Below are positions 1 through 6,360 of a DNA stretch of 8,844 nt, piece after piece (position 1 is the stretch's first letter; each line of letters begins with the position of its first letter). This DNA is from Rhodospirillaceae bacterium. Lineage in GTDB: Bacteria; Pseudomonadota; Alphaproteobacteria; Rhodospirillales_A; Casp-alpha2. The stretch lies in contig DNMS01000234.1 in the NCBI GenBank assembly GCA_003488105.1, positions 1,939 through 10,782 on the forward strand, written 5' to 3'. Position numbers and translations under genes: made by a program. The notes beneath the pieces were generated by a model. That model saw only the letters and a list, made by a program, of their open reading frames with translations, searched no databases and was not told where the DNA came from.

Positions 1-1265
1 GATTCCGCGACCCCGGCGCTCATCGTCACGGACAGTTGCGTCCCGTCCGGCAAGGGGATCGGCTCTTCCGCGATCTTGGCGCGGATACGATCAGCGACCG
101 CGAAAGCGATATCGATCGGCGTGTCAGGCATGGCGACGACGAATTCCTCGCCACCGAAGCGGGCCGCCGTATCGAACCCGCGCACATTGCGCAATAGGCG
201 CTTGGCGATCACCCGCAGCACCTCGTCGCCGGCGGCGTGGCCGTAGGTATCGTTGACCCGCTTGAAATGGTCGAGATCAATCAGCACCAGGGATAGCCCG
301 TGGCCGCCCTCGCCGGCGCGCTTAACGATGCCGTCCAAATGCGATTCCAGATAACGCCGATTGTGCAGCCCCGTCAGACCGTCGGTCAGCGCCATCGACA
401 GGTGCTGCTGGAAATTTGCCTGCAGCATCTCCTGATAGCGCTTGCGCCGCACCTGGGTGCGCACACGGGCGACGATTTCCTGCTCGTCGACCGGGCGCAC
501 GACGCAGTCGTTAACCCCCAGTTCCAAGCCCTTGATCAGATTGCTTTCGTCTTCGGCGTCACCGATCAAGAGGATCGGCACCTGGCGCGTCGGCTCCTGC
601 GAGCGCAGACGCGAGGCCAGCCGCAAGGGTTCGTCCCCTTCGAAGTCCATGGAGACGACGACCACGTCCGGCAAATCGGCGGCAATTTGCGGGGCGGCGT
701 CGGCGTAGGAGTTCAGCGCGGTCACCGCGTGACCATCCCGTTCCAGGACACCACGGATGTTGTCGCTCTGGATTTCGCTGGAATCGACCACGATCACCCG
801 CGCGGCACGGCCATGGACATCCGTCATGTCCGGGTCGACGTCAAAACCCAGGTCGCGCGATGTCTGTTGGTGCAGGGACCATTGATCGAAGGTCCGTTTC
901 ATGCGCACCAGCGAGCGCACCCGGGCAAACAGCATGATGTCGTTGAGCGGCTTGGTCAGGAAATCGTCGGCCCCCGCCTGCAGGCCGTTGACGCGGTCGC
1001 GCATGTCGTTAAGCGCCGTCACCATGACCACGGGGATATGCGCCGTGCGCGCCGTTTTCTTGATCCGACGACAGACCTCGAACCCGTCCATGCCGGGCAT
1101 CATGACGTCGAGAAGCACCAGATCAGGCATTTCCCGGGCCACCGTTTCCAGCGCCGTGGGCCCGTCATGCGCGGTCAGAACGTCGTAATATTCACTGGTG
1201 AGCTTGGCCGCCAGAACCTTCACGCTGGCTGCAAGATCGTCGACGATAAGGATTCGTGCCGACAT
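1..1265 (-). CDS. pleD: PleD-type response regulator diguanylate cyclase (REC-REC-GGDEF), 3' end cut by window edge
   Basis: This cytoplasmic enzyme should condense two GTP into cyclic di-GMP when its first receiver domain is phosphorylated; in Caulobacter the kinase/phosphatase pair DivJ/PleC does this to control the motile-to-sessile switch. I read 421 codons from the ATG at 1265. Receiver 1 (about residues 3-120) has the acidic pair D9-D10, phospho-acceptor D53 in LLDVMMPGMDG, a conserved T and K in the TKP motif. Receiver 2 (about 155-275) has Ser205 where the acceptor Asp should be, so it is the inactive adaptor receiver typical of PleD. The cyclase domain starts with LTDGLTGLHNRR and carries GGEEF at 371-375, preceded by the product-inhibition site RGFD at 362-365 with exactly five residues between. 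These positions are offset by only about three from Caulobacter PleD (about 454 residues), so roughly 35 residues are missing beyond the window. It starts 21 bp after the divK stop, in one operon. Confidence 0.95.
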   Translation of the reverse strand, partial: MSARILIVDDLAASVKVLAAKLTSEYYDVLTAHDGPTALETVAREMPDLVLLDVMMPGMDGFEVCRRIKKTARTAHIPVVMVTALNDMRDRVNGLQAGADDFLTKPLNDIMLFARVRSLVRMKRTFDQWSLHQQTSRDLGFDVDPDMTDVHGRAARVIVVDSSEIQSDNIRGVLERDGHAVTALNSYADAAPQIAADLPDVVVVSMDFEGDEPLRLASRLRSQEPTRQVPILLIGDAEDESNLIKGLELGVNDCVVRPVDEQEIVARVRTQVRRKRYQEMLQANFQQHLSMALTDGLTGLHNRRYLESHLDGIVKRAGEGGHGLSLVLIDLDHFKRVNDTYGHAAGDEVLRVIAKRLLRNVRGFDTAARFGGEEFVVAMPDTPIDIAFAVADRIRAKIAEEPIPLPDGTQLSVTMSAGVAE

Positions 1266-1286
1266 GCTCTGTCCCGCCCGCGGCGG

Positions 1287-1652
1287 TCAGCCGAGGAATT
1301 TCGCGACGGTTTCCAGGAACGTGGGAACGGAAATCGGCTTCGCGATGTAGCCTTCGCACCCGCCTTCCCTGATCTTTTCCTCGTCACCCTTCATCGCGAA
1401 GGCGGTGACGGCGATGACCGGGATTTCCTTCAAGGAATCATCGGCCTTCAGCATCTTGGTGACTTCCAGGCCGGAAATCTCGGGAAGCTGAATATCCATG
1501 AGGATCAGGTCCGGACGGTGTTCCTGGGCCAATTGAATGGCGTCGCGGCCGTCCATGGTCTGAATGGTGTTGTAACCATTGGCCTGGAGTAGGTCGTTGA
1601 ACAACTTCATGTTGAGATCGTTGTCCTCAACAATCAAAATCGTTTTCGCCAT
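1287..1652 (-). CDS. divK: DivK-type single-domain response regulator
   Basis: A stand-alone receiver of 121 residues with no output domain, close in length to Caulobacter DivK (about 125). DivK relays phosphorylation from DivJ/PleC histidine kinases to the DivL-CckA-CtrA pathway that controls cell-cycle progress and polarity. The sequence shows the acidic pair E9-D10, phospho-acceptor D53 in [19 protein letters not shown]83 in the [12 protein letters not shown] block and K105 in the AKPIS motif. The [15 protein letters not shown] and [21 protein letters not shown] stretches are characteristic of DivK rather than CheY or CpdR. The start is the ATG at 1652; the ribosome site is weak (GAAAGAACG just upstream). 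It lies directly upstream of pleD, the usual divK-pleD order in alphaproteobacteria. I see no TTAA-N7-TTAA CtrA box in the 163 bp upstream, so CtrA control as in Caulobacter is not supported by this sequence. Confidence 0.93.
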   Translation of the reverse strand: MAKTILIVEDNDLNMKLFNDLLQANGYNTIQTMDGRDAIQLAQEHRPDLILMDIQLPEISGLEVTKMLKADDSLKEIPVIAVTAFAMKGDEEKIREGGCEGYIAKPISVPTFLETVAKFLG

Positions 1653-1685
1653 ATTTCGTTCTTTCGATCAATTTCGGGGCCGCCG

Positions 1686-1707
1686 GCAGTGCCTTGCCCG
1701 GCACTAC
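1686..1707 (-). repeat. Inverted repeat in the divK leader
   Basis: On the minus strand AGTGCC and GGCACT pair perfectly around a six-base loop. One G-U and one outer G-C pair can extend the stem to eight. It sits 34 bp upstream of the divK start. No T-run follows on either strand, so it is not a canonical intrinsic terminator; it could be leader structure or chance in GC-rich DNA. Confidence 0.35.
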
Positions 1708-1767
1708 GACCCTGGCCCGATCAAGAGCATCCGGCCGGAGCTGAAGTCACCATCACGCTTAGCCCAG

Positions 1768-1796
1768 ATAGTGTCCGAAACGCCTTGGCAAGTCAA
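1768..1796 (-). promoter_or_regulatory. Candidate sigma-70-type promoter for divK-pleD
   Basis: On the minus strand TTGACT (5 of 6 to the -35 consensus) is followed after 17 bases by CACTAT (3 of 6 to the -10). It lies just after the end of the upstream regulator gene and would give a leader of about 100 bases before divK. The match is partial and read by eye only. Confidence 0.33.
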
Positions 1797-1815
1797 ACGA
1801 CGGTGGGGGCCGGCG

Positions 1816-2514
1816 TCACTCGCCGCGAACCTCTTCGACCATGTCCTCCAGGCGATCGACATCGTCGATGACCAGACGGTCCTTTTGGCGTTCGACCATG
1901 CCCTGGCGCGACAGGTCCGAGAGCACACGGGCAACCGTTTCACGGGTCGTCGACACGCGGCTTGCGATATCGCCGTGCACGGGGATGGGTTTCAGTTCGG
2001 CGCGGTTTTCGCCGACCATGTTGTTGCGCGCCAAGCGCAGTAGATCTGCCTGAACCCGGTTGTTGGCGGCCAGGGTGCTGAGATCCATGATGCGGTCCGT
2101 CGAGGTCCGCACAATGCGCGTCAACGCCCGCATGAGACGCAACGTGACAGTGAAATGTTCCGACAGCAGCTGCAGGAAGCGTTCCTGCGACAGGGACGCG
2201 ATGACCGTGTCCCGGAGCGCCATGACGCTGGCCGAGCGCGGCTCTCCGTCGATCGCCGCAAGGTCGCCGAAATGGCCGCCCGCGTTGACGTCATCCAGGG
2301 TGATTTCACGGCCCGAAAGGGAATAGATGACGACACGAGCCGCACCGGAGACGACGAAATAGACGTCCTGCGTATCGCTTTGGCGGTCGATGATCTGTTC
2401 CTGCGCGGCGTAGGTCTTCCACGAACAGGCCTGCTCCAGCCGTCCGATCTCGGCCGCGCTCAAATCTTCCAGCAGATGTATCTGCGCCAATGACCGCGCA
2501 TTGCCATCCGTCAC
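1816..2514 (-). CDS. Crp/Fnr-family transcriptional regulator with cyclic-nucleotide-type pocket
   Basis: A 232-residue DNA-binding regulator with the standard Crp/Fnr layout: an N-terminal effector-binding barrel (about 12-125), a long dimer helix (about 120-150) and a C-terminal winged helix-turn-helix (about 179-215). The pocket motif FGDLAAIDGEPRSASV (82-97) has the cyclic-nucleotide-domain form, including the phosphate-binding Arg93; the ribose-contacting Glu is Asp84 here. Spacing from D84 to R93 is nine residues, as in eukaryotic PKA domains, one shorter than E. coli CRP. The only cysteine near the N-terminus is C30, so there is no FNR iron-sulfur cluster. The recognition helix TTRETVARVL (189-198) keeps the Arg-Glu...Arg set of E. 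coli CRP, suggesting a TGTGA-like half-site. The start is GTG at 2514, chosen because a good AGGGGG ribosome site lies five bases upstream and no in-frame ATG fits. Its ligand (cAMP, cGMP or other) cannot be read from sequence. It is transcribed toward divK-pleD. Confidence 0.9.
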   Translation of the reverse strand: MTDGNARSLAQIHLLEDLSAAEIGRLEQACSWKTYAAQEQIIDRQSDTQDVYFVVSGAARVVIYSLSGREITLDDVNAGGHFGDLAAIDGEPRSASVMALRDTVIASLSQERFLQLLSEHFTVTLRLMRALTRIVRTSTDRIMDLSTLAANNRVQADLLRLARNNMVGENRAELKPIPVHGDIASRVSTTRETVARVLSDLSRQGMVERQKDRLVIDDVDRLEDMVEEVRGE

Positions 2515-2557
2515 GCGAACCCCCTTCGCCTAAAACAAGAGCAAATTTATTAATGCG

Positions 2558-2587
2558 ATCTTATGCAAGAACCACACACAACTCCAA
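2558..2587 (-). promoter_or_regulatory. Weak candidate promoter for the Crp-type regulator
   Basis: On the minus strand TTGGAG is followed after 18 bases by TAAGAT (4 of 6 to the -10 consensus), inside the AT-rich patch about 45 bp upstream of the GTG start. The -35 match is poor, so this is a location guess more than a defined site. Confidence 0.22.
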
Positions 2588-2677
2588 AGGAAATGAAATT
2601 GTACCGTTTCCCGTGGTAAGTTCCTGTTCAGGCGCCCGACAATCTTTCTCCGTGCGGGCCTGCGCGCGTTTCCCGAC

Positions 2678-2706
2678 TTGGCATTCGCCGCCGCCACCCT
2701 TATATC
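2678..2706 (+). promoter_or_regulatory. Candidate sigma-70-type promoter for the exported protein gene
   Basis: TTGGCA (5 of 6 to the -35) is followed after 17 bases by TATATC (4 of 6 to the -10). Spacing is ideal. The implied leader is about 170 bases. A second TATATG at 2856-2861 is closer to the gene but has no good -35. Confidence 0.35.
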
Positions 2707-2722
2707 GATTTTAACTTTTTTA

Positions 2723-2737
2723 TGCTCTAATTGAGCA
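2723..2737. repeat. Short palindrome TGCTC-N5-GAGCA, possible operator
   Basis: A perfect 5+5 inverted repeat with a five-base centre (TAATT), located about 17 bp downstream of the candidate -10 at 2701-2706. That position suits a repressor site. No T-run follows on either strand, so it is not a terminator. It could be chance. Confidence 0.3.
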
Positions 2738-2884
2738 ACAATCGGACTGTCAGCCGCCTGGGTGAATACATCGACATCGCCCGCAACACGGCGCGGCCCG
2801 CGATGCGGCGGAATTGCACGGACAACCGAAGGTGAGACTGAAAAACCGGGCGGCATATATGTCCGCGCGCGAACGGAAACGACG

Positions 2885-3499
2885 ATGAAAAGACCCTTGA
2901 TCGCCCTTTTTGCCCTGGTACTGACGGTCGCCTTTGCCGGCCCGCTTCGTGCCGCCGACGGCCAGTTGAGCGCCATTTCGTCGAAACCCATGCCTGGCGG
3001 CAAGGTTCTGGCGGTGCGGGCGCTTGACGATTCGGATGAATCGCTGGAATTGAGCCACCAGTTCGCGCGGGAACTCAAGGCGCGCGGCTACCGGCTTGAC
3101 CCCAAGGCGGAACTCGTCCTGACCTTCGAGGTGCTGGACGAACTGGGCGCCTTTACCTTTTCCGACAAACGCTATTTCCTGGATGTCCAGGGAACCAAGG
3201 GCACCAGTTCCGGCACCGAAGGGTCTGAAGCGCGGTTCAACGTGTTCGATTCCAAGACCGGCGGCATCCTCAACGAAGGTCAGGGCGGGACCAAGATCAT
3301 CACGCCGACCAAATACCGCCTGAAGGTGACCATCGACGGCCCGGCCGAAGCGGGCCGCATCGAACGGTACTGGCAAGGCTGGGCGACCGGTAACCTGGGG
3401 GCCGCGACCAACGAAACCCTGATCGGCGCCATGGTTGTGCCCCTGGTCGAGAGCCTGGGCAAGACCGTGAAAAACGAAGTCTTCCCCCTACCCAACTAG
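2885..3499 (+). CDS. Exported protein of unknown function
   Basis: I do not recognise the family. The 204-residue product begins MKRPLIALFALVLTVAFAG, a typical Sec signal peptide (Lys-Arg head, hydrophobic core), with a likely signal peptidase I cut near LRA|ADG around residues 21-23. There is no lipobox cysteine, so a soluble periplasmic location is likely. The mature part has alternating hydrophobic strands, a helix around LSHQFARELKARGYRL followed by AELVLTFEVLDE. That 'residue-GY then AELVLTFEV' arrangement recalls small envelope proteins of the DUF4136/DUF4410 type, a weak resemblance only. A Gly/Ser/Thr-rich middle and an aromatic WQGWATGNLG segment follow. I chose ATG 2885 over an open frame starting at 2762, because 2885 places the signal peptide at the N-terminus and has a modest GGAAAC ribosome site. 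It stands alone between divergent and downstream metabolic genes. Confidence 0.78.
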   Translation: MKRPLIALFALVLTVAFAGPLRAADGQLSAISSKPMPGGKVLAVRALDDSDESLELSHQFARELKARGYRLDPKAELVLTFEVLDELGAFTFSDKRYFLDVQGTKGTSSGTEGSEARFNVFDSKTGGILNEGQGGTKIITPTKYRLKVTIDGPAEAGRIERYWQGWATGNLGAATNETLIGAMVVPLVESLGKTVKNEVFPLPN

Positions 3500-3527
3500 C
3501 CATCTCAGGCCCCCTGCATCCAACCGG

Positions 3528-3614
3528 CACGGCCCCGCCCAGGCGCCATCGCCACCTTGCGACCGCGACGGTGCTTGCCCAGGCGGGTCAAACCGTTTAG
3601 GAAACGGGGCCGTG
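3528..3614 (+). repeat. Perfect 10-bp inverted repeat enclosing smaller hairpins
   Basis: CACGGCCCCG at 3528-3537 pairs perfectly with CGGGGCCGTG at 3605-3614. The 67 bases between contain further local stems: GGCG/CGCC near 3542-3553, ACCG/CGGT near 3572-3582, and CCGTTT/AAACGG at 3593-3607, which competes with the outer right arm for three bases. GCCCAGGCG occurs twice as a direct repeat, near 3538 and 3578. It lies downstream of the exported protein gene and upstream of hisZ, so it could be part of a terminator, a hisZ leader RNA or an intergenic repeat element. Confidence 0.5.
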
Positions 3615-3621
3615 GACGGCT

Positions 3622-3640
3622 GATTGGCGGCCGGCCAGTC
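3622..3640 (+). terminator. Stem-loop before hisZ, possible weak terminator or leader hairpin
   Basis: GATTGGC and GCCAGTC form a 7-bp stem (one G-U pair) around a five-base loop, followed by TTAACACTTG. The trailing T content is too poor for a strong intrinsic terminator. The stem ends 25 bases before the hisZ ATG and might instead influence hisZ translation, where no clear ribosome site is seen. Confidence 0.3.
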
Positions 3641-3665
3641 TTAACACTTGAACCCGGCCTCTCAG

Positions 3666-4841
3666 ATGGAAGACACCTCCAATCCCGGGCTGCTGCCCGC
3701 CGGCCTGTCCGACCTTTTACCCCCTGACGCGGGGTTCGAGGCGTCGGTGACCGAACGTCTGATCGACGTTTGTCAGGCGCACGGCTATCAGCGCGTGAAG
3801 CCGCCCTTGATGGAATTCGAGGATTCCCTGCTGTCCGGCACGGGTGCGGCCATGGACCGCCAGGTATTCCGCCTGATGGATCCGGTCTCGCAGCGCATGA
3901 TGGGGCTGCGCGCCGACATCACGCCGCAGATTGCGCGCATCGCCGCAAGCCGCCTGAAATCCGCCCCCCGGCCCCTTCGCCTGTGCTATGCGGGCCAGGT
4001 CCTGCGCGTGCGCGGTGACCAAATTCGTCCGGAACGCCAGTTTGCCCAGATCGGCGCGGAACTGATCGGCAGCGCCACCCCCGCCGCCGATGCAGAGGTC
4101 ATCGTGATGGCCGCCGACTCGCTCGGCTATATCGGGGTTGCCGATGTGTCCATCGACCTGGCCGTGCCGACCCTGGTCACCGCGATCTTGGGCGACGCCA
4201 TCCCCGCCGCCGCTGAACGCACCCTGCGCGAGGCCCTGAACCACAAGGACACAGGGGCCCTCGACGGCCTGGCAGCGCAGATCGGCGGCGACCTGACCGA
4301 CATGCTGAAACGCCTGGTGCTCGCCGCCGGCCCCGCCGACGACACGCTCGCCGCCGTCGATGCCATCGACCTGCCGGCCGCCGCCGCCGCCGAATGGAAC
4401 ACGCTGAAAGCCATCGTCGCGAAGGTCCGTGCCCTGGCGCCGACCCTGCCGTTGACCATCGACCCGGTGGAGCATCGCGGCTTCGAATACCACGCCGGGG
4501 CGACTTTCACCCTGTACGCCGCCGGCGTGCGCGGCGAACTGGGTTCGGGCGGCCGCTATCTGGCCGGCAACGGCGGCACGGCCGCCGGCGCGGGCGAACC
4601 GGCCACGGGCTTTACCCTGTTCACCGACACCCTGCTGCGCGCCCTGCCGCGCCCGGCGCTGGGCCGCCGGCTGTTCGTGCCCACGGGCACGGCGGCGGAC
4701 CGCATGGCCACCCTGCGCGCCGAAGGATGGATCACCGTCGCCGGCCTGGACGACGGCGCCGACGCCCGGGCCGAGGCCCGGCGTCTCGGCTGTACCCACT
4801 GGCTTCACGACGGCCGCCCCGCCCCCATCGGCGAGGCGTGA
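3666..4841 (+). CDS. hisZ: ATP phosphoribosyltransferase regulatory subunit HisZ
   Basis: HisZ is a histidyl-tRNA-synthetase paralogue that lacks aminoacylation and assembles with the short form of HisG to make the first enzyme of histidine synthesis (ATP + PRPP to phosphoribosyl-ATP) and carry its histidine feedback. The 391-residue length fits HisZ; a true HisRS would have an anticodon-binding domain beyond this. Visible landmarks are GLLPAGLSDLLPP (8-20), RADITPQIAR (82-91), the motif-2-like GQVLRVRGDQIRPERQF (110-126) ending AQIGAELIG, HRGFEYHAG (270-278, the histidine-pocket motif) and GSGGRYL (293-299). The C-terminal 80 residues are Ala/Arg/Gly-rich and less conserved. I chose ATG 3666; an in-frame TTG at 3648 adds six residues. 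Neither has a clear Shine-Dalgarno. hisG is not in this window. purA follows after 42 bp, so the two are probably co-transcribed. Confidence 0.93.
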   Translation: MEDTSNPGLLPAGLSDLLPPDAGFEASVTERLIDVCQAHGYQRVKPPLMEFEDSLLSGTGAAMDRQVFRLMDPVSQRMMGLRADITPQIARIAASRLKSAPRPLRLCYAGQVLRVRGDQIRPERQFAQIGAELIGSATPAADAEVIVMAADSLGYIGVADVSIDLAVPTLVTAILGDAIPAAAERTLREALNHKDTGALDGLAAQIGGDLTDMLKRLVLAAGPADDTLAAVDAIDLPAAAAAEWNTLKAIVAKVRALAPTLPLTIDPVEHRGFEYHAGATFTLYAAGVRGELGSGGRYLAGNGGTAAGAGEPATGFTLFTDTLLRALPRPALGRRLFVPTGTAADRMATLRAEGWITVAGLDDGADARAEARRLGCTHWLHDGRPAPIGEA

Positions 4842-4883
4842 CCGGAAAACACCCCTTCTCACGGACAAGAACGGACACTGAAA

Positions 4884-6176
4884 ATGGCGAACGTGGTTGT
4901 CGTCGGCTCGCAATGGGGCGACGAAGGCAAGGGTAAGATCGTCGACTGGCTTTCGGAACGCGCCGACGTTGTCGTGCGCTTCCAGGGCGGGCACAACGCC
5001 GGCCATACGCTGGTCATCGACGGCGTCACCTACAAGCTGTCCCTGCTGCCGTCGGGCATCGTGCGCAAGGGCAAGCTGTCCGTGATCGGCAACGGCGTCG
5101 TGGTCGATCCCTGGGCGCTGCTGTCCGAGATCGAGAAAATTCGGGATCAGGGCGTCGAAGTGACGCCAGACAGCCTGCACCTGTCCGAAGGCTGTCCCTT
5201 GATCCTGCCGCTTCACCGCAATCTCGACCTCGCCCGAGAAAAAGCCGCCGGCAAGGCGAAGATCGGCACCACGGGCCGTGGCATCGGCCCGGCCTATGAG
5301 GACAAGACCGCGCGCCGCGCCATCCGCGTCGGCGATTTGAGCGACCATGGCCTGCTGAAGGACAAGGTCGAAGGCCTGCTGTTCCACCATAATGCGCTTC
5401 TGCGCGGCCTCGGCATGCCCGAGGTCGACGGCGGCGAACTGCTGGCGCAGCTGATCGAGGTCGCGCCCAAGGTTCTGCCCTTCGCCGCCACCGTGTGGCA
5501 GGAACTTGACCAGGCTCGCCGCAAGGGCAAGCGTATCCTGTTCGAAGGCGCCCAGGGCGCCATGCTGGACCTGGACCACGGCACCTATCCCTTCGTCACT
5601 TCGTCGAACACGGTGGCCGGGCAGGCCGCCGTCGGCTCCGGCCAGGGGCCGAGTGCGATCAACTACGTCCTCGGCATCACCAAGGCCTATACGACCCGTG
5701 TCGGCCAGGGCCCGTTCCCGACGGAGTTGGAAGACGAGGTCGGCCGCACGCTGGGTGAACGCGGGCGCGAATTCGGCACGGTGACCGGGCGGCCCCGGCG
5801 CTGCGGCTGGTTCGACGCGGTCATGGTTCGCCAGGCGATCAAGGTCAACGGCATCACCGGCATCGCCCTGACCAAGCTGGACGTTCTCGATGGCCAGAAG
5901 GTCCTGAAGGTATGCCGGGGGTACCGCCTGAACGGGCGCGAGCTTGACCATCTGCCGGCGTCGCAGATCGAGCAGGCGCGGGTCGAGCCGATCTACGAGG
6001 AAATGGAAGGCTGGGACGAAAGCACCCAGGGGGCCCGGTCCTGGGCCGAGTTGCCGGCCACGGCGATCAAGTACATCCGCCGCATCGAGGAACTGATCGA
6101 AGCCCCCGTGGCGCTGTTGTCCACCAGCCCCGAACGCGAGGATACGATTCTCGTCCACGACCCCTTCGCCGACTGA
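4884..6176 (+). CDS. purA: Adenylosuccinate synthetase
   Basis: This cytoplasmic enzyme joins IMP and aspartate using GTP to form adenylosuccinate, the first committed step from IMP to AMP. At 430 residues it matches the usual size (E. coli 432). The N-terminal [11 protein letters not shown] contains catalytic Asp13 and the P-loop; [10 protein letters not shown] contains catalytic His41; both numbers agree with E. coli. Further hallmarks are [38 protein letters not shown], the Arg-rich [14 protein letters not shown], and the guanine-binding TKLDVLDG. The protein ends with the family-typical [18 protein letters not shown]. Nothing is missing. The start at 4884 is the only ATG that includes the P-loop; the upstream ribosome site is weak (GGACA). 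It sits 42 bp after hisZ with no promoter or terminator visible between, indicating a shared transcript. Confidence 0.99.
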   Translation: MANVVVVGSQWGDEGKGKIVDWLSERADVVVRFQGGHNAGHTLVIDGVTYKLSLLPSGIVRKGKLSVIGNGVVVDPWALLSEIEKIRDQGVEVTPDSLHLSEGCPLILPLHRNLDLAREKAAGKAKIGTTGRGIGPAYEDKTARRAIRVGDLSDHGLLKDKVEGLLFHHNALLRGLGMPEVDGGELLAQLIEVAPKVLPFAATVWQELDQARRKGKRILFEGAQGAMLDLDHGTYPFVTSSNTVAGQAAVGSGQGPSAINYVLGITKAYTTRVGQGPFPTELEDEVGRTLGERGREFGTVTGRPRRCGWFDAVMVRQAIKVNGITGIALTKLDVLDGQKVLKVCRGYRLNGRELDHLPASQIEQARVEPIYEEMEGWDESTQGARSWAELPATAIKYIRRIEELIEAPVALLSTSPEREDTILVHDPFAD

Positions 6177-6231
6177 TCGCCCCCTTCCGACCGGCCCGAT
6201 CCGACCGTCGCGGCCCGGCTCCCGGCATTAA

Positions 6232-6260
6232 TTGTCTGTCAAGGGAATGGCGGGTACCAT
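6232..6260 (+). promoter_or_regulatory. Candidate sigma-70-type promoter for the pseudokinase operon
   Basis: TTGTCT (4 of 6 to the -35) and TACCAT (4 of 6 to the -10) are separated by 17 bases. This lies 56 bp after the purA stop and would give a leader of about 95 bases. No convincing terminator was found between purA and this site, so read-through from hisZ-purA is also possible. Confidence 0.33.
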
Positions 6261-6296
6261 CAGGGCGTGAAAGTGTGGGAATTTCCAGGCACGCGG

Positions 6297-6310
6297 ACGG
6301 CAATGGCCGT
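6297..6310 (+). repeat. Small hairpin in the pseudokinase gene leader
   Basis: ACGGC and GCCGT pair around an AATG loop, with outer CGCG segments able to pair after an internal loop. It lies about 50 bases before the start codon. There is no T-run; this is probably just leader structure or chance. Confidence 0.25.
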
Positions 6311-6360
6311 GTCTGCGCGCCTGTTCCGTTCGCGACTGTTGGGGCTGAAGACGACAATCA

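Larger units (their letters stand above)
2515..2884. other. Divergent intergenic region between the Crp-type regulator and the exported protein gene
   Basis: A 370-bp stretch with no convincing gene. Two AT-rich patches (about 2530-2610 and 2700-2745) stand out from GC-rich surroundings and probably hold the outward-facing promoters. The GC-rich part from about 2755 to 2830 could be read as an N-terminal extension of the next gene, but that reading lacks protein-like character and would place the signal peptide internally. I found no clear TGTGA-N6-TCACA Crp box or TTGAT-N4-ATCAA Fnr box. Confidence 0.7.

Noticed and set aside
300..1592. A 430-codon plus-strand open frame opposite pleD and divK
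   Set aside because: It mirrors the conserved pleD and divK reading frames and has no recognisable protein character.
1653..1815. A CtrA binding site upstream of divK, as known in Caulobacter
   Set aside because: No TTAA-N7-TTAA or TTAACCAT-like element occurs in this gap.
2551..2570. Repeated ATGC around GATCTT as a Crp-type operator for autoregulation
   Set aside because: The repeat is direct rather than inverted and does not match TGTGA-N6-TCACA.
2490..2714. A 74-codon plus-strand open frame in the divergent intergenic region
   Set aside because: It overlaps the regulator gene's start and both AT-rich promoter patches, and has no ribosome site or family resemblance.
2762..2884. A 41-residue N-terminal extension of the exported protein starting at ATG 2762
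   Set aside because: It would bury a clear signal peptide inside the protein, and its sequence is low-complexity Arg/Thr/Gly typical of translated noncoding DNA.
2750..3376. A 208-codon minus-strand open frame opposite the exported protein gene
   Set aside because: The plus-strand frame has a proper signal peptide and start; the minus-strand frame does not look like a protein.
3717..6158. An 813-codon open frame on the minus strand opposite hisZ and purA
   Set aside because: It is fully antisense to two clearly identified genes, has Arg/Gly/Gln/His-biased composition with no domain, and is the expected by-product of GC-rich codon use.
6200..6235. GC-rich inverted segments after purA as an intrinsic terminator
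   Set aside because: Only a four-base CCGG/CCGG stem is possible and the following ATTAATTGTC is not a T-run.
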